From Pseudomonas sp. HMWF032 (GTDB taxonomy: Bacteria > Pseudomonadota > Gammaproteobacteria > Pseudomonadales > Pseudomonadaceae): 64,000 nucleotides of DNA. Positions 45,284 to 55,488 of the stretch are shown one piece after another (position 1 is the first letter of the stretch; each line of letters starts with the position of its first letter). The notes below the pieces were generated by a model that worked only from the letters and a program-made list of their open reading frames with translations, did not search any database and was not told where the DNA came from. The translations under genes were made by a program, and so were the position numbers. The stretch is from contig NZ_QAIG01000012.1 of NCBI RefSeq assembly GCF_003060885.1, forward strand, positions 107,157 through 171,156, written 5' to 3'.

Positions 45284-46591
45284 ATGCAGGTCAAACGCTT
45301 TTTCGCCGCCGATATGCGCACTGCCATGAAATTGGTGCGTGATGAGCTGGGTGCCGATGCCTCGATCATTGGCAATCGCCGCGTAGCTGGCGGTGTCGAA
45401 CTGACTGCGGCGCTGGACTATCAGGTGCCGGCAGCGCCAGCGCGTCAGCCTAATCCAGCCCTGGAGGCTGAATTGCGCAAGACTCAGGCGAAAATCGCCA
45501 CTGCGCAGGCCGAACTGACTACCCGTGCCAAGGTAGATGCCGGTAAGGATCGCCAGTTGTTTGGCGCAGAGCTGGAGTTGCCTGCCGATAGTCTCGCAGC
45601 CGTTATGCGCAAATCCCGCACGCCTATACCGCCCGCCGCGGGGACTGATCAGCATGCACTGGATGCCATGCGCTTTGAGTTGCACGGGCTGCGTGAGTTG
45701 ATAGAAGTTCAGTTGGGTTCGATTGCCTGGGGCCAGTTGCAAAGTCGTCGCCCGCAACAGGCTAATCTGTGGCGTCGCCTGCAGCGTATGGGGCTGTCAG
45801 CCGAACTGTCCAAAGTCCTGCTGGAGCGCGTTGCCAACGTGGCCGAGCCGCGCCAGGCCTGGCGCATGCTGCTGGCGCACCTGGCCCATGCGATCAAAAC
45901 GCCGAAGCAGGAACCGATGGATGAGGGTGGCGTTATCGCTTTGGTGGGGCCGGCCGGGATGGGCAAGACCACGACTCTGGCTAAATTGGCCGCGCGTTAT
46001 GTCCTCAAGCACGGCGCGCAGCATATTGCGTTGGTCAGCCTGGACAGCTACCGCATCGGGGCGCAGGAACAACTCAAGACCCTGGGGCGCATTCTTAATG
46101 TTTCGGTGACCCTGGTGGATCCTGGCCAGTCACTGACCCAGGCTCTGGCGCCTTTGGCACGCAAGCGCGTGGTGCTGATTGATACGGCTGGCCTTCCAGC
46201 CAACGATCCCGCTTTGCGCATGCAACTGGAAACACTGGCCAGCCGCGGCGTCAACGCAAAAAATTATCTGATAATGGCGGCCACTAGCCAGGGCCAAGTG
46301 CTGAAAGCCGCCTACCATAGTTATAAGCGCTGTGGGTTGGCAGGCTGTATTGTCACTAAGGCGGACGAGGCAACCAGCCTGGGCGAGGTATTAGGGCTGG
46401 CTATTACGCAGCGTCTACCGGTAGCCTATCTCGCTGATGGGCCACGAATTCCTGATGATTTACAGGTGCCTCGCAGTCATCAGCTGGTCAGTCGTGCCGT
46501 AGGGCTGCAGGCAACCCAGGATCCTAGCGAAGATACAATGGCAGAGATGTTTGCCGGTCTTTACCAGCAGTCCGCGCGACGTGTCAGTTAA
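45284..46591 (+). CDS. flhF: Flagellar placement GTPase FlhF
   Basis: 435 residues. N-terminal basic region (QVKRFFAADMRTAMKLVRDELG), a linker and a C-terminal SRP-type GTPase: G1 GPAGMGKTTT (222-231), DTAGLPAND, TKADEATSLGEVLG. FlhF sets the polar site of flagellar assembly and works against FleN. 15 bases after flhA. Confidence 0.97.
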   Translation: MQVKRFFAADMRTAMKLVRDELGADASIIGNRRVAGGVELTAALDYQVPAAPARQPNPALEAELRKTQAKIATAQAELTTRAKVDAGKDRQLFGAELELPADSLAAVMRKSRTPIPPAAGTDQHALDAMRFELHGLRELIEVQLGSIAWGQLQSRRPQQANLWRRLQRMGLSAELSKVLLERVANVAEPRQAWRMLLAHLAHAIKTPKQEPMDEGGVIALVGPAGMGKTTTLAKLAARYVLKHGAQHIALVSLDSYRIGAQEQLKTLGRILNVSVTLVDPGQSLTQALAPLARKRVVLIDTAGLPANDPALRMQLETLASRGVNAKNYLIMAATSQGQVLKAAYHSYKRCGLAGCIVTKADEATSLGEVLGLAITQRLPVAYLADGPRIPDDLQVPRSHQLVSRAVGLQATQDPSEDTMAEMFAGLYQQSARRVS

Positions 46592-46668
46592 AAGGTTCCT
46601 TTCGGTTTGTGGTAGGCCTGACCGGCTAAAGTGGCTCCAGTCGAAGTTAGACAAGGTGTGTAGATAAT

Positions 46669-47499
46669 ATGGGTATGCATCCCGTTCAGGTGATTGCAGT
46701 AACCGGCGGCAAAGGTGGCGTCGGCAAGACCAATGTCTCGGTGAACCTGGCATTGGCTCTGGCTGACCTTGGGCGCAGGGTAATGTTGATGGACGCTGAC
46801 CTGGGCCTGGCTAACGTCGATGTGTTGCTGGGCTTGAGTGCCAAGCGCACCCTGGAAGACGTTATCAGTGGTGAGTGTGAACTGCGTGATGTGCTGTTGC
46901 AGGGGCCGGGTGGCATTCGAATCGTACCGGCAGCATCCGGTATTCAGAGCATGGTGCAGCTGTCGCCCATGCAGCATGCTGGGCTGATTCAAGCCTTCAG
47001 TGACATCAGTGATAACCTTGATGTGCTGATTATTGATACTGCTGCCGGTATCGGTGATGGCGTAGTCAGTTTTGTTCGTGCGGCCCAGGAAGTGCTGGTG
47101 GTCGTGTGTGATGAGCCTACGTCGATTACTGATGCCTACGCGTTGATCAAGTTGCTCAACCGTGACCACGGTATGAATCGTTTCCGTGTACTGGCCAATA
47201 TGGCGCACAGCCCACAGGAAGGTCGTAACCTGTTTGCTAAGCTGACCAAGGTGACTGATCGCTTTCTTGATGTGGCTCTGCAGTATGTTGGTGCCGTTCC
47301 CTATGATGAGTCAGTCCGTAAGGCCGTACAGAAACAGCGTGCGGTATATGAAGCCTTCCCGCGTTCGAAGTGTGCGTTGGCGTTCAAAGCAATAGCTCAG
47401 AAAGTTGACGCCTGGCCTTTACCAGCCAACCCGCGTGGCCATTTAGAGTTTTTTGTTGAACGCCTGGTGCACCAACCGATCGCGGACACGGCCACATGA
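46669..47499 (+). CDS. fleN: Flagellar number regulator FleN (FlhG, MinD-like ATPase)
   Basis: 276 residues. Deviant Walker A GGKGGVGKT (13-21), MDADLGLANVDVLLGL, DTAAGIG. FleN limits flagellar number by restraining FleQ and FlhF. Its end overlaps fliA by 4 bases. Confidence 0.97.
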   Translation: MGMHPVQVIAVTGGKGGVGKTNVSVNLALALADLGRRVMLMDADLGLANVDVLLGLSAKRTLEDVISGECELRDVLLQGPGGIRIVPAASGIQSMVQLSPMQHAGLIQAFSDISDNLDVLIIDTAAGIGDGVVSFVRAAQEVLVVVCDEPTSITDAYALIKLLNRDHGMNRFRVLANMAHSPQEGRNLFAKLTKVTDRFLDVALQYVGAVPYDESVRKAVQKQRAVYEAFPRSKCALAFKAIAQKVDAWPLPANPRGHLEFFVERLVHQPIADTAT

Positions 47500-48242
47500 C
47501 AGCAGCCTCTGGACTTCGTATGTATAGCAAGGCGCAGGCGCAGGACTCCCAGCACCAGTTGATCGAGCGTTATGCGCCTTTGGTCAAGCGTATTGCCTAC
47601 CATCTGCTGGCACGCTTACCGGCCAATGTGCAAGTTGATGATCTGATCCAGGCCGGGATGATCGGACTGCTTGAAGCGTCAAAAAAATACGATTCCAGCA
47701 AAGGTGCCAGTTTCGAAACATTTGCTGGCATCCGCATCCGCGGATCTATGCTTGATGAAGTACGTAAAGGTGACTGGGCACCGCGCTCGGTGCATCGCAA
47801 CAGTCGTATGGTTAGCGATGCGATTCGCGTGATTGAGTCCAGAACGGGTCGTGACGCTAAAGATCAAGAGGTTGCAGCCGAACTCCAATTGAGTCTCGAA
47901 GATTACTACGGCATCCTTGGCGACACGCTGGGTAGTCGCTTGTTCAGTTTTGATGACCTGTTGCTGGATGGTGAACACAGTGGAGTAGGTGAAGACGCGA
48001 GCATTAACTGTCTTGAGCCTTCTCGTGATCTGGAAGATCAACGCTTTCAAGCAGCTTTGGCTGATGCTATTGCCAATCTGCCGGAGCGCGAACGCCTGGT
48101 GTTAGCGCTATATTACGATGAAGAATTAAATCTTAAGGAAATCGGCGAAGTACTGGGGGTTAGCGAATCTCGTGTAAGCCAACTACACAGTCAGTGTGCT
48201 GCTCGTTTGCGTGCTCGACTGGCTGATTGGCGCGCACATTGA
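47496..48242 (+). CDS. fliA: Flagellar sigma factor FliA (sigma-28)
   Basis: 248 residues with regions 2 (VDDLIQAGMIGLLEASKKYD), 3 and 4 (LPERERLVLALYYDEELNLKEIGEVLGVSESRVSQLHSQC in outline). Directs late flagellar and chemotaxis genes. Coupled to fleN through overlap. Confidence 0.97.
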   Translation: MTAASGLRMYSKAQAQDSQHQLIERYAPLVKRIAYHLLARLPANVQVDDLIQAGMIGLLEASKKYDSSKGASFETFAGIRIRGSMLDEVRKGDWAPRSVHRNSRMVSDAIRVIESRTGRDAKDQEVAAELQLSLEDYYGILGDTLGSRLFSFDDLLLDGEHSGVGEDASINCLEPSRDLEDQRFQAALADAIANLPERERLVLALYYDEELNLKEIGEVLGVSESRVSQLHSQCAARLRARLADWRAH

Positions 48243-48327
48243 GTTGAATTTGCTAACGCTGGGCCGGTTTCACGATTAAAGACGCGCACAGAGTGCTGGG
48301 TGCGTTTGGGACTGTACGGAGGTCGAC

Positions 48328-48714
48328 TTGGACAAGAACATGAAAATCCTCATCGTTGATGACTTTTCAACGATGCGACGGATCATCAAGAACCTCCTGC
48401 GCGATTTGGGGTTCACCAATACCGCAGAGGCTGACGATGGCACTACTGCTCTGCCGATGTTGCAGAGCGGCAGCTTCGACTTTTTGGTGACTGACTGGAA
48501 CATGCCCGGCATGACGGGAATTGATCTACTGCGCGCCGTACGTGCGGATGATCGCCTGAAAACACTACCCGTGTTGATGGTGACTGCTGAAGCTAAGCGC
48601 GATCAGATCATTGAGGCAGCTCAGGCTGGAGTAAATGGCTATGTGGTTAAGCCGTTTACTGCGCAGGTTCTGAAAGAAAAGATCGAAAAGATTTTTGAGC
48701 GAGTCAACGGCTGA
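48328..48714 (+). CDS. cheY: Chemotaxis response regulator CheY
   Basis: 128 residues with a TTG start, or 124 from the ATG at 48340. GGAGGT (48318-48323) sits 4 bases before TTG but 16 before ATG, so TTG is favoured, although the family usually begins MKILIVDD. Acidic pocket DD in ILIVDD, phospho-acceptor Asp56 in VTDWNMP (TTG numbering), conserved Lys in VVKPF. CheY-P binds FliM to reverse rotation. Confidence 0.96.
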   Translation: MDKNMKILIVDDFSTMRRIIKNLLRDLGFTNTAEADDGTTALPMLQSGSFDFLVTDWNMPGMTGIDLLRAVRADDRLKTLPVLMVTAEAKRDQIIEAAQAGVNGYVVKPFTAQVLKEKIEKIFERVNG

Positions 48715-48733
48715 TGTCTGCCACGAGGGTGCT

Positions 48734-49522
48734 ATGGAACATAAAGATTCCGTTCACGGTGACCTTGAGTCAACCCTGAAATACAACGCTCGCCAATTGG
48801 TAGACAGCCTGGAACAGGGCAATTTTGGTGAAGCGGTACAGCTGATACATGAGCTCAACAAAGCACGTGACCGCGGCTTGTATCACGAAGTCGGCAAACT
48901 GACCCGTGAGCTACACAATGCCATTGTGAATTTTCAGCTTGACCCACGCGTACCTCATGCAACCGAAATCTCTCAAATTACTGATGCAACTGAGCGTCTT
49001 AACTATGTTGTGACGATGACCGAAAAAGCGGCCAATCGCACCATGGATTTGGTCGAGCAGAGCGCTCCGCTGGTGAATGATCTGGCTGATGAGGCGCACA
49101 ATTTGAGCACCGACTGGGGGCGTTTCATGCGCCGCGAAATGAGTGCTGATGGTTTTCGAGAGTTGGCCAAGCGAGTTGAGTTGTTTCTTGCGCGTAGCGA
49201 GCGAGACGGGGCCAAGCTGTCTTCGCATTTGAACGACATTCTTCTGGCGCAAGACTTCCAAGACCTGACAGGTCAGGTAATCAAGCGGGTTACCCAGTTG
49301 GTGACCGAGGTTGAAAGTAATCTGTTGAAACTGGTGATTATGGCCAGTTCAGTCGATCAGATTGCCGGTATTGAGCATAACCACGAATTGCTCCGTGCCG
49401 AGCGAGAAGAACAAAAAGAGCCTTCTCGTGGTGAAGGTCCGCAGATTCATGCCGATAAGCGTGAAGACGTCGCATCGAATCAGGATGATGTTGACGATCT
49501 GCTTTCCAGCCTGGGATTTTAG
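48734..49522 (+). CDS. cheZ: Chemotaxis phosphatase CheZ
   Basis: 262 residues, mostly a long helical hairpin. The active-site stretch LAQDFQDLTGQVIKRV is present and the C-terminal tail (DDVDDLLSSLGF) is the CheY-P-binding peptide. ATG at 48734 is preferred to the upstream frame, which overlaps cheY. Confidence 0.95.
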   Translation: MEHKDSVHGDLESTLKYNARQLVDSLEQGNFGEAVQLIHELNKARDRGLYHEVGKLTRELHNAIVNFQLDPRVPHATEISQITDATERLNYVVTMTEKAANRTMDLVEQSAPLVNDLADEAHNLSTDWGRFMRREMSADGFRELAKRVELFLARSERDGAKLSSHLNDILLAQDFQDLTGQVIKRVTQLVTEVESNLLKLVIMASSVDQIAGIEHNHELLRAEREEQKEPSRGEGPQIHADKREDVASNQDDVDDLLSSLGF

Positions 49523-49534
49523 GAGCACGTCTAT

Positions 49535-51781
49535 ATGAGCTTCGGCGCCGATGAAGAAATCCTCCAGGACTTCCTGGTAGAGGCCGGCGAGATTCTTGAA
49601 TTACTGTCCGAACAGCTCGTAGAGCTGGAAAGTCGCCCGGACGACATGAATCTGCTCAACGCTATTTTTCGCGGGTTTCATACCGTCAAAGGTGGTGCCG
49701 GTTTTCTCCAGCTCAACGAGCTGGTTGAATGTTGCCATATTGCAGAAAACGTTTTCGACATCCTTCGTAAGGGTGAGCGGCGTGTTGATTCGGCATTGAT
49801 GGACGTAGTGCTGGAAGCTCTTGATGCGGTCAACGGCATGTTCACTGAAGTGCGTGAGCGGACGGAGCTGACACCCGCATCTCCTGAGTTACTCGCAGCG
49901 TTGTCTCGTCTAGCGGAGCCGGCAGGTTCCGAAGAGGTTGCCGGCGAGGAACCTTTAGTCGAACCGGCCGCAGAAGCAATTGAGGTCGTTGAGGAAGTAG
50001 CGGTTGCAGAGGTCGCAAGTGCAGGTTCTGATATCACTGACAGTGAGTTCGAGCAGCTGTTGGGCGCTCTTGATGGCGGCAGCGTCGACACCGTTACGCC
50101 CGAAACAGCCAGCAGTGACGAAATCACCGATGATGAGTTCGAATCACTGCTCGATCAACTGCATGGCAAGGGTCAATTCGTCGCTGAAGCAAATGTTCCA
50201 GCCGCCGTGCCGGCCTCTGCAGCGCCGGCAGCAGCCACCAGTAGTGATGAAATTACCGATGATGAGTTTGAGTCGCTGCTCGATCAATTACACGGTAAGG
50301 GTCAGTTTGTCCCACCTGCTCCGGTCGAAGATACACCGGCCCCAAAGGTTGCCCAGGTGTCCGAGGTTCCTGGCGAAGACATTACTGACGATGAATTTGA
50401 GGCACTGTTGGATCAGCTTCACGGTAAGGGCAAGTTTGTCGAGCCTGAAGCGATTAAACCTGTAGCCGCTGCGCCGGAGCCTAAAGCTGCAGAGCCCGTG
50501 AAGCCTGCAGTTGTGGCTGCCAAGCCCGCAGCTAAGCCTGCCCCCAAGGTTGAAACAGCCAAAGCTTCTGCGCCCGCTGCACCCGTGGCAGATAAAGCTG
50601 CGCCCCCGAGCGAAGCTGAAACCACGGTGCGCGTTGACACTGCGCGGCTGGACGAAATCATGAATATGGTGGGTGAGCTGGTGCTGGTGCGTAACCGTTT
50701 GGTTCGTTTGGGCTCCAGTAGTGGCGATGAAGCGATGTCGAAGGCTGTATCAAACCTCGATGTCGTAACGGCAGATTTGCAAACTGCTGTTATGAAAACC
50801 CGCATGCAGCCAATCAAGAAAGTTTTCGGTCGCTTCCCGCGCCTGGTTCGTGATTTGGCCAGAAGCCTGAAGAAAGAGATCAATCTTGAATTGGTCGGGG
50901 AGGAGACGGATCTCGACAAGAACCTCGTTGAAGCACTGGCTGATCCGCTTGTGCACTTGGTGCGCAATGCGGTCGATCATGGCATTGAAACTCCAGAAGA
51001 GCGCGAGGCGTCGGGTAAGGCACGTGGTGGCAAGGTCGTGTTGTCTGCTGAGCAGGAGGGTGATCATATCCTGCTGTCGATTTCTGATGACGGCAAAGGT
51101 ATGGATGCTGACGTGTTGCGTGCCAAGGCTGTAGAAAAGGGATTGTTGGATAAGGACGCAGCTGATCGCTTAAATGAGTTTGAATGCTACAACTTGATTT
51201 TCGCCCCGGGCTTTTCGACCAAGACAGAAATATCCGATGTGTCGGGCCGCGGCGTGGGCATGGACGTGGTGAAGACCAAAATTTCCCAGCTCAATGGCAC
51301 CGTAAATGTGTTCTCGGTGAAGGGGCAGGGCTCGAAGATTGTTATCAAGGTGCCATTAACACTAGCAATCATGCCTACGTTAATGGTGATGTTGGCTAAT
51401 CAGGCATTTGCTTTCCCATTGGTGAATGTTAACGAAATCTTTCACCTTGATTTATCGCGTACCAACGTTGTTGATGGTCAGGAAGTGGTGATTGTTCGCG
51501 ATAAGGCCTTGCCTTTGTTTTACCTCAAACGCTGGTTAATTGGCAGTGCTGCACATGTCGAGCAGGGTGAAGGTCATGTGGTTATTCTGTCTGTTGGCAG
51601 TCAGCGAATAGGCTTTGTTGTCGATCAGCTGGTTGGGCAGGAGGAAGTGGTTATCAAGCCTCTTGGCAAGATGCTGCAGGGCACTCCGGGTATGTCGGGT
51701 GCAACAATTACAGGCGATGGTCGCATCGCTCTTATTCTTGATGTACCGAGCATGCTCAAACGTTACGCACGACGTATGTGA
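49535..51781 (+). CDS. cheA: Chemotaxis histidine kinase CheA
   Basis: 748 residues. Hpt domain with His49 (GFHTVKGGAGFL), a long linker (130-365) with four copies of a repeat (positions 50024-50440), dimerisation domain (AETTVRVDTARLDEIMNMVGELV in outline), HATPase (LVHLVRNAVDHGIE, DDGKGMD) and CheW-like domain. CheA phosphorylates CheY and CheB. Confidence 0.97.
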   Translation: MSFGADEEILQDFLVEAGEILELLSEQLVELESRPDDMNLLNAIFRGFHTVKGGAGFLQLNELVECCHIAENVFDILRKGERRVDSALMDVVLEALDAVNGMFTEVRERTELTPASPELLAALSRLAEPAGSEEVAGEEPLVEPAAEAIEVVEEVAVAEVASAGSDITDSEFEQLLGALDGGSVDTVTPETASSDEITDDEFESLLDQLHGKGQFVAEANVPAAVPASAAPAAATSSDEITDDEFESLLDQLHGKGQFVPPAPVEDTPAPKVAQVSEVPGEDITDDEFEALLDQLHGKGKFVEPEAIKPVAAAPEPKAAEPVKPAVVAAKPAAKPAPKVETAKASAPAAPVADKAAPPSEAETTVRVDTARLDEIMNMVGELVLVRNRLVRLGSSSGDEAMSKAVSNLDVVTADLQTAVMKTRMQPIKKVFGRFPRLVRDLARSLKKEINLELVGEETDLDKNLVEALADPLVHLVRNAVDHGIETPEEREASGKARGGKVVLSAEQEGDHILLSISDDGKGMDADVLRAKAVEKGLLDKDAADRLNEFECYNLIFAPGFSTKTEISDVSGRGVGMDVVKTKISQLNGTVNVFSVKGQGSKIVIKVPLTLAIMPTLMVMLANQAFAFPLVNVNEIFHLDLSRTNVVDGQEVVIVRDKALPLFYLKRWLIGSAAHVEQGEGHVVILSVGSQRIGFVVDQLVGQEEVVIKPLGKMLQGTPGMSGATITGDGRIALILDVPSMLKRYARRM
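50024..50440 (+). repeat. Four spaced repeats in the CheA linker
   Basis: Encodes ITDDEFESLLDQLHGKGQFV-type units at residues 164-184 (divergent), 194-216, 237-259 and 280-302. The last three are almost identical in protein but differ in DNA, so they are kept by selection and are not recent duplications. Likely short binding helices. Confidence 0.85.
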
Positions 51782-51824
51782 TTGTTCGTGATGCAGCTGT
51801 CTGTCGTACCGTTTAGGAGTGGTT

Positions 51825-52940
51825 ATGGCTGTTAAGGTGTTGGTGGTGGACGACTCCGGATTTTTCCGCCGGCGTGTATCTGAAATTCTTTCGGCTGATC
51901 CAAACATTCAGGTCATTGGTACTGCTACCAATGGCCGTGAAGCCATCGAGCAGGCGCAGACACTCAAGCCTGATGTCATCACCATGGACTATGAAATGCC
52001 CATGATGGATGGCATTACGGCTGTTCGTAACATCATGCAGCGTTGCCCAACACCGGTCTTGATGTTTTCTTCACTGACGCATGAAGGCGCTCGGGTTACC
52101 TTGGATGCGCTTGAAGCGGGAGCGGTTGATTTTCTTCCCAAGAATTTTGAAGACATTTCGCGCAATCCAGAGCGCGTTAAACAGTTGCTATGCGAGAAAA
52201 TTCATACAATTGCGCGCAGTAATCGCCGGAATTTCAGCACGCCCGCGCCCTCAATTGTGGCGCCTGCGCCGAATCCGGTAAAACCCGCTTCTCGTCCTTT
52301 AACAACTGCCTCGCCCGGTAGGCCGGTCTCTGCTGCAACACCCGTGCAGGCTGCAGTCGCGGCGGCTCCAAAACGGAAACCCTATAAGTTGGTGGCCATC
52401 GGCACGTCAACTGGTGGGCCTGTTGCATTGCAACGCGTGTTGACTCAGTTGCCCGCTAATTTTCCAGCCCCAATCGTTTTAATTCAGCATATGCCTGCTG
52501 CATTTACGAAAGCGTTTGCTGAACGCCTTGATAAGCTTTGTCGGATTAGTGTCAAAGAGGCCGAAGACGGTGATACGTTGCGTCCCGGATTGGCTTTGCT
52601 TGCTCCCGGTGGTAAACAGATGATGGTTGATGCCAGGGGGGTAGTAAAGATTCTGCCTGGTGATGAACGGCTCAATTACAAGCCCTGTGTTGATATCACT
52701 TTTGGATCTGTGGCGAAGTCGTATGCCGATAAGGTATTGGCTGTAGTTTTGACTGGGATGGGTGCCGACGGTCGCGAGGGCGCTCGTCTGCTTAAACAAG
52801 TCGGAAGCCAGGTCTGGGCACAGGACGAGGCAAGCTGTGTGATCTACGGTATGCCGATGGCTATCGTTAAGGCCAACTTGGCAGATGCTGTTTACTCGCT
52901 TGATGATATCGGCAGGCATCTGGTTGAGGCCTGTGGTTAA
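51825..52940 (+). CDS. cheB: Chemotaxis methylesterase CheB
   Basis: 371 residues: receiver domain (phospho-acceptor Asp55), a Pro/Ala linker (about 138-182), and the esterase domain with catalytic Ser195 (GTSTGGP) and His222 (QHMPAAF). Removes methyl groups from chemoreceptors. ATG at 51825 after TAGGAGT. Confidence 0.96.
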   Translation: MAVKVLVVDDSGFFRRRVSEILSADPNIQVIGTATNGREAIEQAQTLKPDVITMDYEMPMMDGITAVRNIMQRCPTPVLMFSSLTHEGARVTLDALEAGAVDFLPKNFEDISRNPERVKQLLCEKIHTIARSNRRNFSTPAPSIVAPAPNPVKPASRPLTTASPGRPVSAATPVQAAVAAAPKRKPYKLVAIGTSTGGPVALQRVLTQLPANFPAPIVLIQHMPAAFTKAFAERLDKLCRISVKEAEDGDTLRPGLALLAPGGKQMMVDARGVVKILPGDERLNYKPCVDITFGSVAKSYADKVLAVVLTGMGADGREGARLLKQVGSQVWAQDEASCVIYGMPMAIVKANLADAVYSLDDIGRHLVEACG

Positions 52941-53680
52941 TGGATGTATTGAGCCTAATTGGGGTCATTCTGGCTTTTGTGGCCATCTTAGGCGGCAATT
53001 ATCTGGAAGGTGGTCATGCGGCTGCCCTTCTGAACGGGCCGGCTGCGTTGATAGTGGTCGGCGGTACACTGGGGGCTGCGTTCCTGCAGGCTCCGGTTAA
53101 CGTCTTCAAGCGTGCTCTGGCAATCATAAGCTGGATTTTCTTTCCGCCACGCGTTGATTTGCAAGGTGGCATCAACCGTGTAGTCGGTTGGAGTATGACG
53201 GCTCGCAAGGAAGGTTTATTGGGGTTGGAGGCCGTGGCGGATGCTGAGCCTGACCCTTATGCCCGCAAAGGTCTTCAGTTGCTGGTCGATGGTGTAGAGC
53301 CGGAGGCAATACGCAGTATCCTTGAGGTTGATCTTTACACTCAGGAAGGGCGTGATATCCAGGCAGCTAAAGTTTTTGAAAGTATGGGGGGGTACGCTCC
53401 CACCATAGGAATTATCGGTGCTGTTATGGGGTTGATCCATGTAATGGGTAACCTGGCTGACCCGAGTATGTTGGGCAGCGGCATAGCAGTGGCATTTGTT
53501 GCCACTATTTACGGTGTCGGTTTCGCCAACCTGTTGTTATTGCCTATCGGTAACAAACTCAAGGCCATCGCTCAGCGCCAGTCGCGGTATCGTGAGATGT
53601 TGCTGGAAGGTCTCCTGTCGATTGCCGAGGGCGAGAACCCTCGCTCCATCGAATTAAAGCTGCAAGGCTTTATGGATTGA
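52940..53680 (+). CDS. motC: Flagellar stator protein MotC (MotA family)
   Basis: 246 residues with four membrane helices and the MotA-type GGYAPTIGIIGAVMGLI core. Pseudomonas uses two stators, MotAB and MotCD; this pair lies in the chemotaxis operon and is needed for swarming in P. aeruginosa. Its ATG shares an A with the cheB TAA. Confidence 0.95.
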   Translation: MDVLSLIGVILAFVAILGGNYLEGGHAAALLNGPAALIVVGGTLGAAFLQAPVNVFKRALAIISWIFFPPRVDLQGGINRVVGWSMTARKEGLLGLEAVADAEPDPYARKGLQLLVDGVEPEAIRSILEVDLYTQEGRDIQAAKVFESMGGYAPTIGIIGAVMGLIHVMGNLADPSMLGSGIAVAFVATIYGVGFANLLLLPIGNKLKAIAQRQSRYREMLLEGLLSIAEGENPRSIELKLQGFMD

Positions 53681-53692
53681 TGGAGGCACTAT

Positions 53693-54562
53693 ATGGCCCG
53701 CAGGCGTCACCAAGAAGAACATGAAAACCATGAGCGTTGGCTTGTTTCCTATGCCGACTTCATCACCCTGCTATTCGCATTTTTTGTGGTGATGTATTCA
53801 ATCTCCTCGATCAACGAGGGCAAGTACAAAATTCTCTCGGACAGTCTGACCGGTGTGTTCAATCAGCCAGATCGTGCTATCAAGCCTATTCCCGTTGGGG
53901 ATGAGCGGCCGCGTACAACCGAGCCCGACCGCTCTCTGGTTGATGAAGATAGCACCTTGTCAGCCGCCGATTCATTGGAAAGCATTGCCAATAGTGTGCG
54001 CGAGGCTTTTGGTGATCTGATTCAGTCCGAGCAGCTCAAGGTCAGTGGTAACGAGTTGTGGATCGAGATCGAGCTCAGCTCCAGTTTGTTGTTTACCAGT
54101 GGTGATGCGATCCCTAACAATGCTGCTTTCGACATCATTGAGAAGGTCGCCAAAATACTGGCGCCTTATGAAAATCCGATTCATGTTGAAGGCTTTACCG
54201 ATAATCTGCCGATTCAGACCGCGCAGTTCCCGAGTAACTGGGAGTTGTCAGCAGCGCGAGCGGCGAGCATCGTGCGTATGCTGAGCATGGACGGTGTGAA
54301 TCCTGGACGTCTGGCCGCGGTTGGTTATGGCGAGTTTCAGCCAGTGGCCGATAACACTACTGCTGAAGGCCGTGGTCGTAATCGTCGGGTGGTTCTGGTG
54401 ATATCGCGCAATCTTGATGTGCGCCGAAGTGTCAGTGGAGTGGGCAGCGCCAATGCAAAGCCTGATCAGGCTCTGCAAAGAGCTGGCACGCAACCTGCTA
54501 ATGCTCCGATAGCGCCGGCTCCGCAAGCGGGAGCCGTCAATCCCCCGTCGCCGGCCCCATAG
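53693..54562 (+). CDS. motD: Flagellar stator protein MotD (MotB family)
   Basis: 289 residues. One membrane helix (about 22-40) with the proton-carrying Asp22 in YADFITLLFAF, a periplasmic plug and linker, and an OmpA-like peptidoglycan-binding domain (HVEGFTDNLPIQ, NWELSAARAASIVR), then a Pro/Ala-rich tail. Forms the stator with MotC. Confidence 0.95.
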   Translation: MARRRHQEEHENHERWLVSYADFITLLFAFFVVMYSISSINEGKYKILSDSLTGVFNQPDRAIKPIPVGDERPRTTEPDRSLVDEDSTLSAADSLESIANSVREAFGDLIQSEQLKVSGNELWIEIELSSSLLFTSGDAIPNNAAFDIIEKVAKILAPYENPIHVEGFTDNLPIQTAQFPSNWELSAARAASIVRMLSMDGVNPGRLAAVGYGEFQPVADNTTAEGRGRNRRVVLVISRNLDVRRSVSGVGSANAKPDQALQRAGTQPANAPIAPAPQAGAVNPPSPAP

Positions 54563-54612
54563 GGTGGCCCCGTTCTCGGTTTGGCTGCAGCTGTACCGGG
54601 AGGATGATAACG

Positions 54613-55401
54613 ATGAGAGTCTGGGCAGTAGCCAATCAAAAAGGTGGTGTCGGTAAAACCACCACATCAATCGCACTGGCAGGTCTGTTGGCCGATGCTG
54701 GCAAGCGCGTAGCTGTGGTTGATCTCGACCCGCATGGTTCTATGACCAGCTATTTCGGGCATGATCCGGATAGCCTCGAGCACAGCTGTTTTGATCTATT
54801 TCAGCATCAAGGTTCAGTGCCCCGTGGCTTGCCTGAGCAGTTGCTGCGTACGACCAGTCATGAGCGTATTTCTCTGCTGCCGTCGAGTACTGCGCTGGCC
54901 ACCCTTGAGCGTCAGTCTCCCGGGCAGAGCGGTCTTGGGCTGGTTATTTCCAAAAGTCTGGCACAGCTTTGGCAGGACTTTGATCATGCTGTCATTGATA
55001 GTCCGCCTTTGCTGGGCGTGCTAATGGTCAATGCACTGGCCGCCAGCCAGCAGTTGGTTATTCCGGTGCAGACTGAGTTTCTTGCGGTTAAAGGCCTGGA
55101 GCGCATGGTCAATACGTTGGCGATGATCAACCGATCGCGCCAACAAGCTCTGCCTTACACCATTGTGCCGACACTGTTCGATCGGCGCACACAGGCCTCT
55201 ATGGGAACTTTGCGGGTGCTGCGCAACAGCTATCCAGATCATCTGTGGCCAGCCTATATCCCAGTTGATACACGTCTGCGTGATGCCAGCAGGGCAGGGC
55301 TTACGCCTTCACAGTTTGATAACAATAGCCGTGGCGTGATTGCCTACCGTGCGCTGCTTAAACACCTGCTATCGCAGCAGATCGCAGCGCAGGTCGCTTA
55401 A
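54613..55401 (+). CDS. parC: ParA-like ATPase (ParC) for polar chemotaxis array
   Basis: 262 residues, ParA/MinD type: deviant Walker A KGGVGKTT (10-17), DLDPHGSMTSYF, DSPPLLGVLMVNAL. Related ParC proteins position chemotaxis arrays at the pole and pass them on at division. ATG at 54613 has GGGAGG 9 bases upstream; ATG at 54604 touches that site and is rejected. The symbol rests on context (between motD and a CheW-like gene). Confidence 0.9.
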   Translation: MRVWAVANQKGGVGKTTTSIALAGLLADAGKRVAVVDLDPHGSMTSYFGHDPDSLEHSCFDLFQHQGSVPRGLPEQLLRTTSHERISLLPSSTALATLERQSPGQSGLGLVISKSLAQLWQDFDHAVIDSPPLLGVLMVNALAASQQLVIPVQTEFLAVKGLERMVNTLAMINRSRQQALPYTIVPTLFDRRTQASMGTLRVLRNSYPDHLWPAYIPVDTRLRDASRAGLTPSQFDNNSRGVIAYRALLKHLLSQQIAAQVA

Positions 55402-55488
55402 GGTGCAGGGCTATGCTGAATGCCTGGGCTCAAGTCTGTCGCAAGAGCGGCCGATAGTCTCTACAGATTGTTATTGTGGGTTGTGTTC

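Noticed and set aside
46627-46654. Possible sigma-28 promoter before fleN (TAAAG then TTAGACAA)
   Set aside because: The -35 half is perfect but the -10 half matches GCCGATAA at only four of eight bases.
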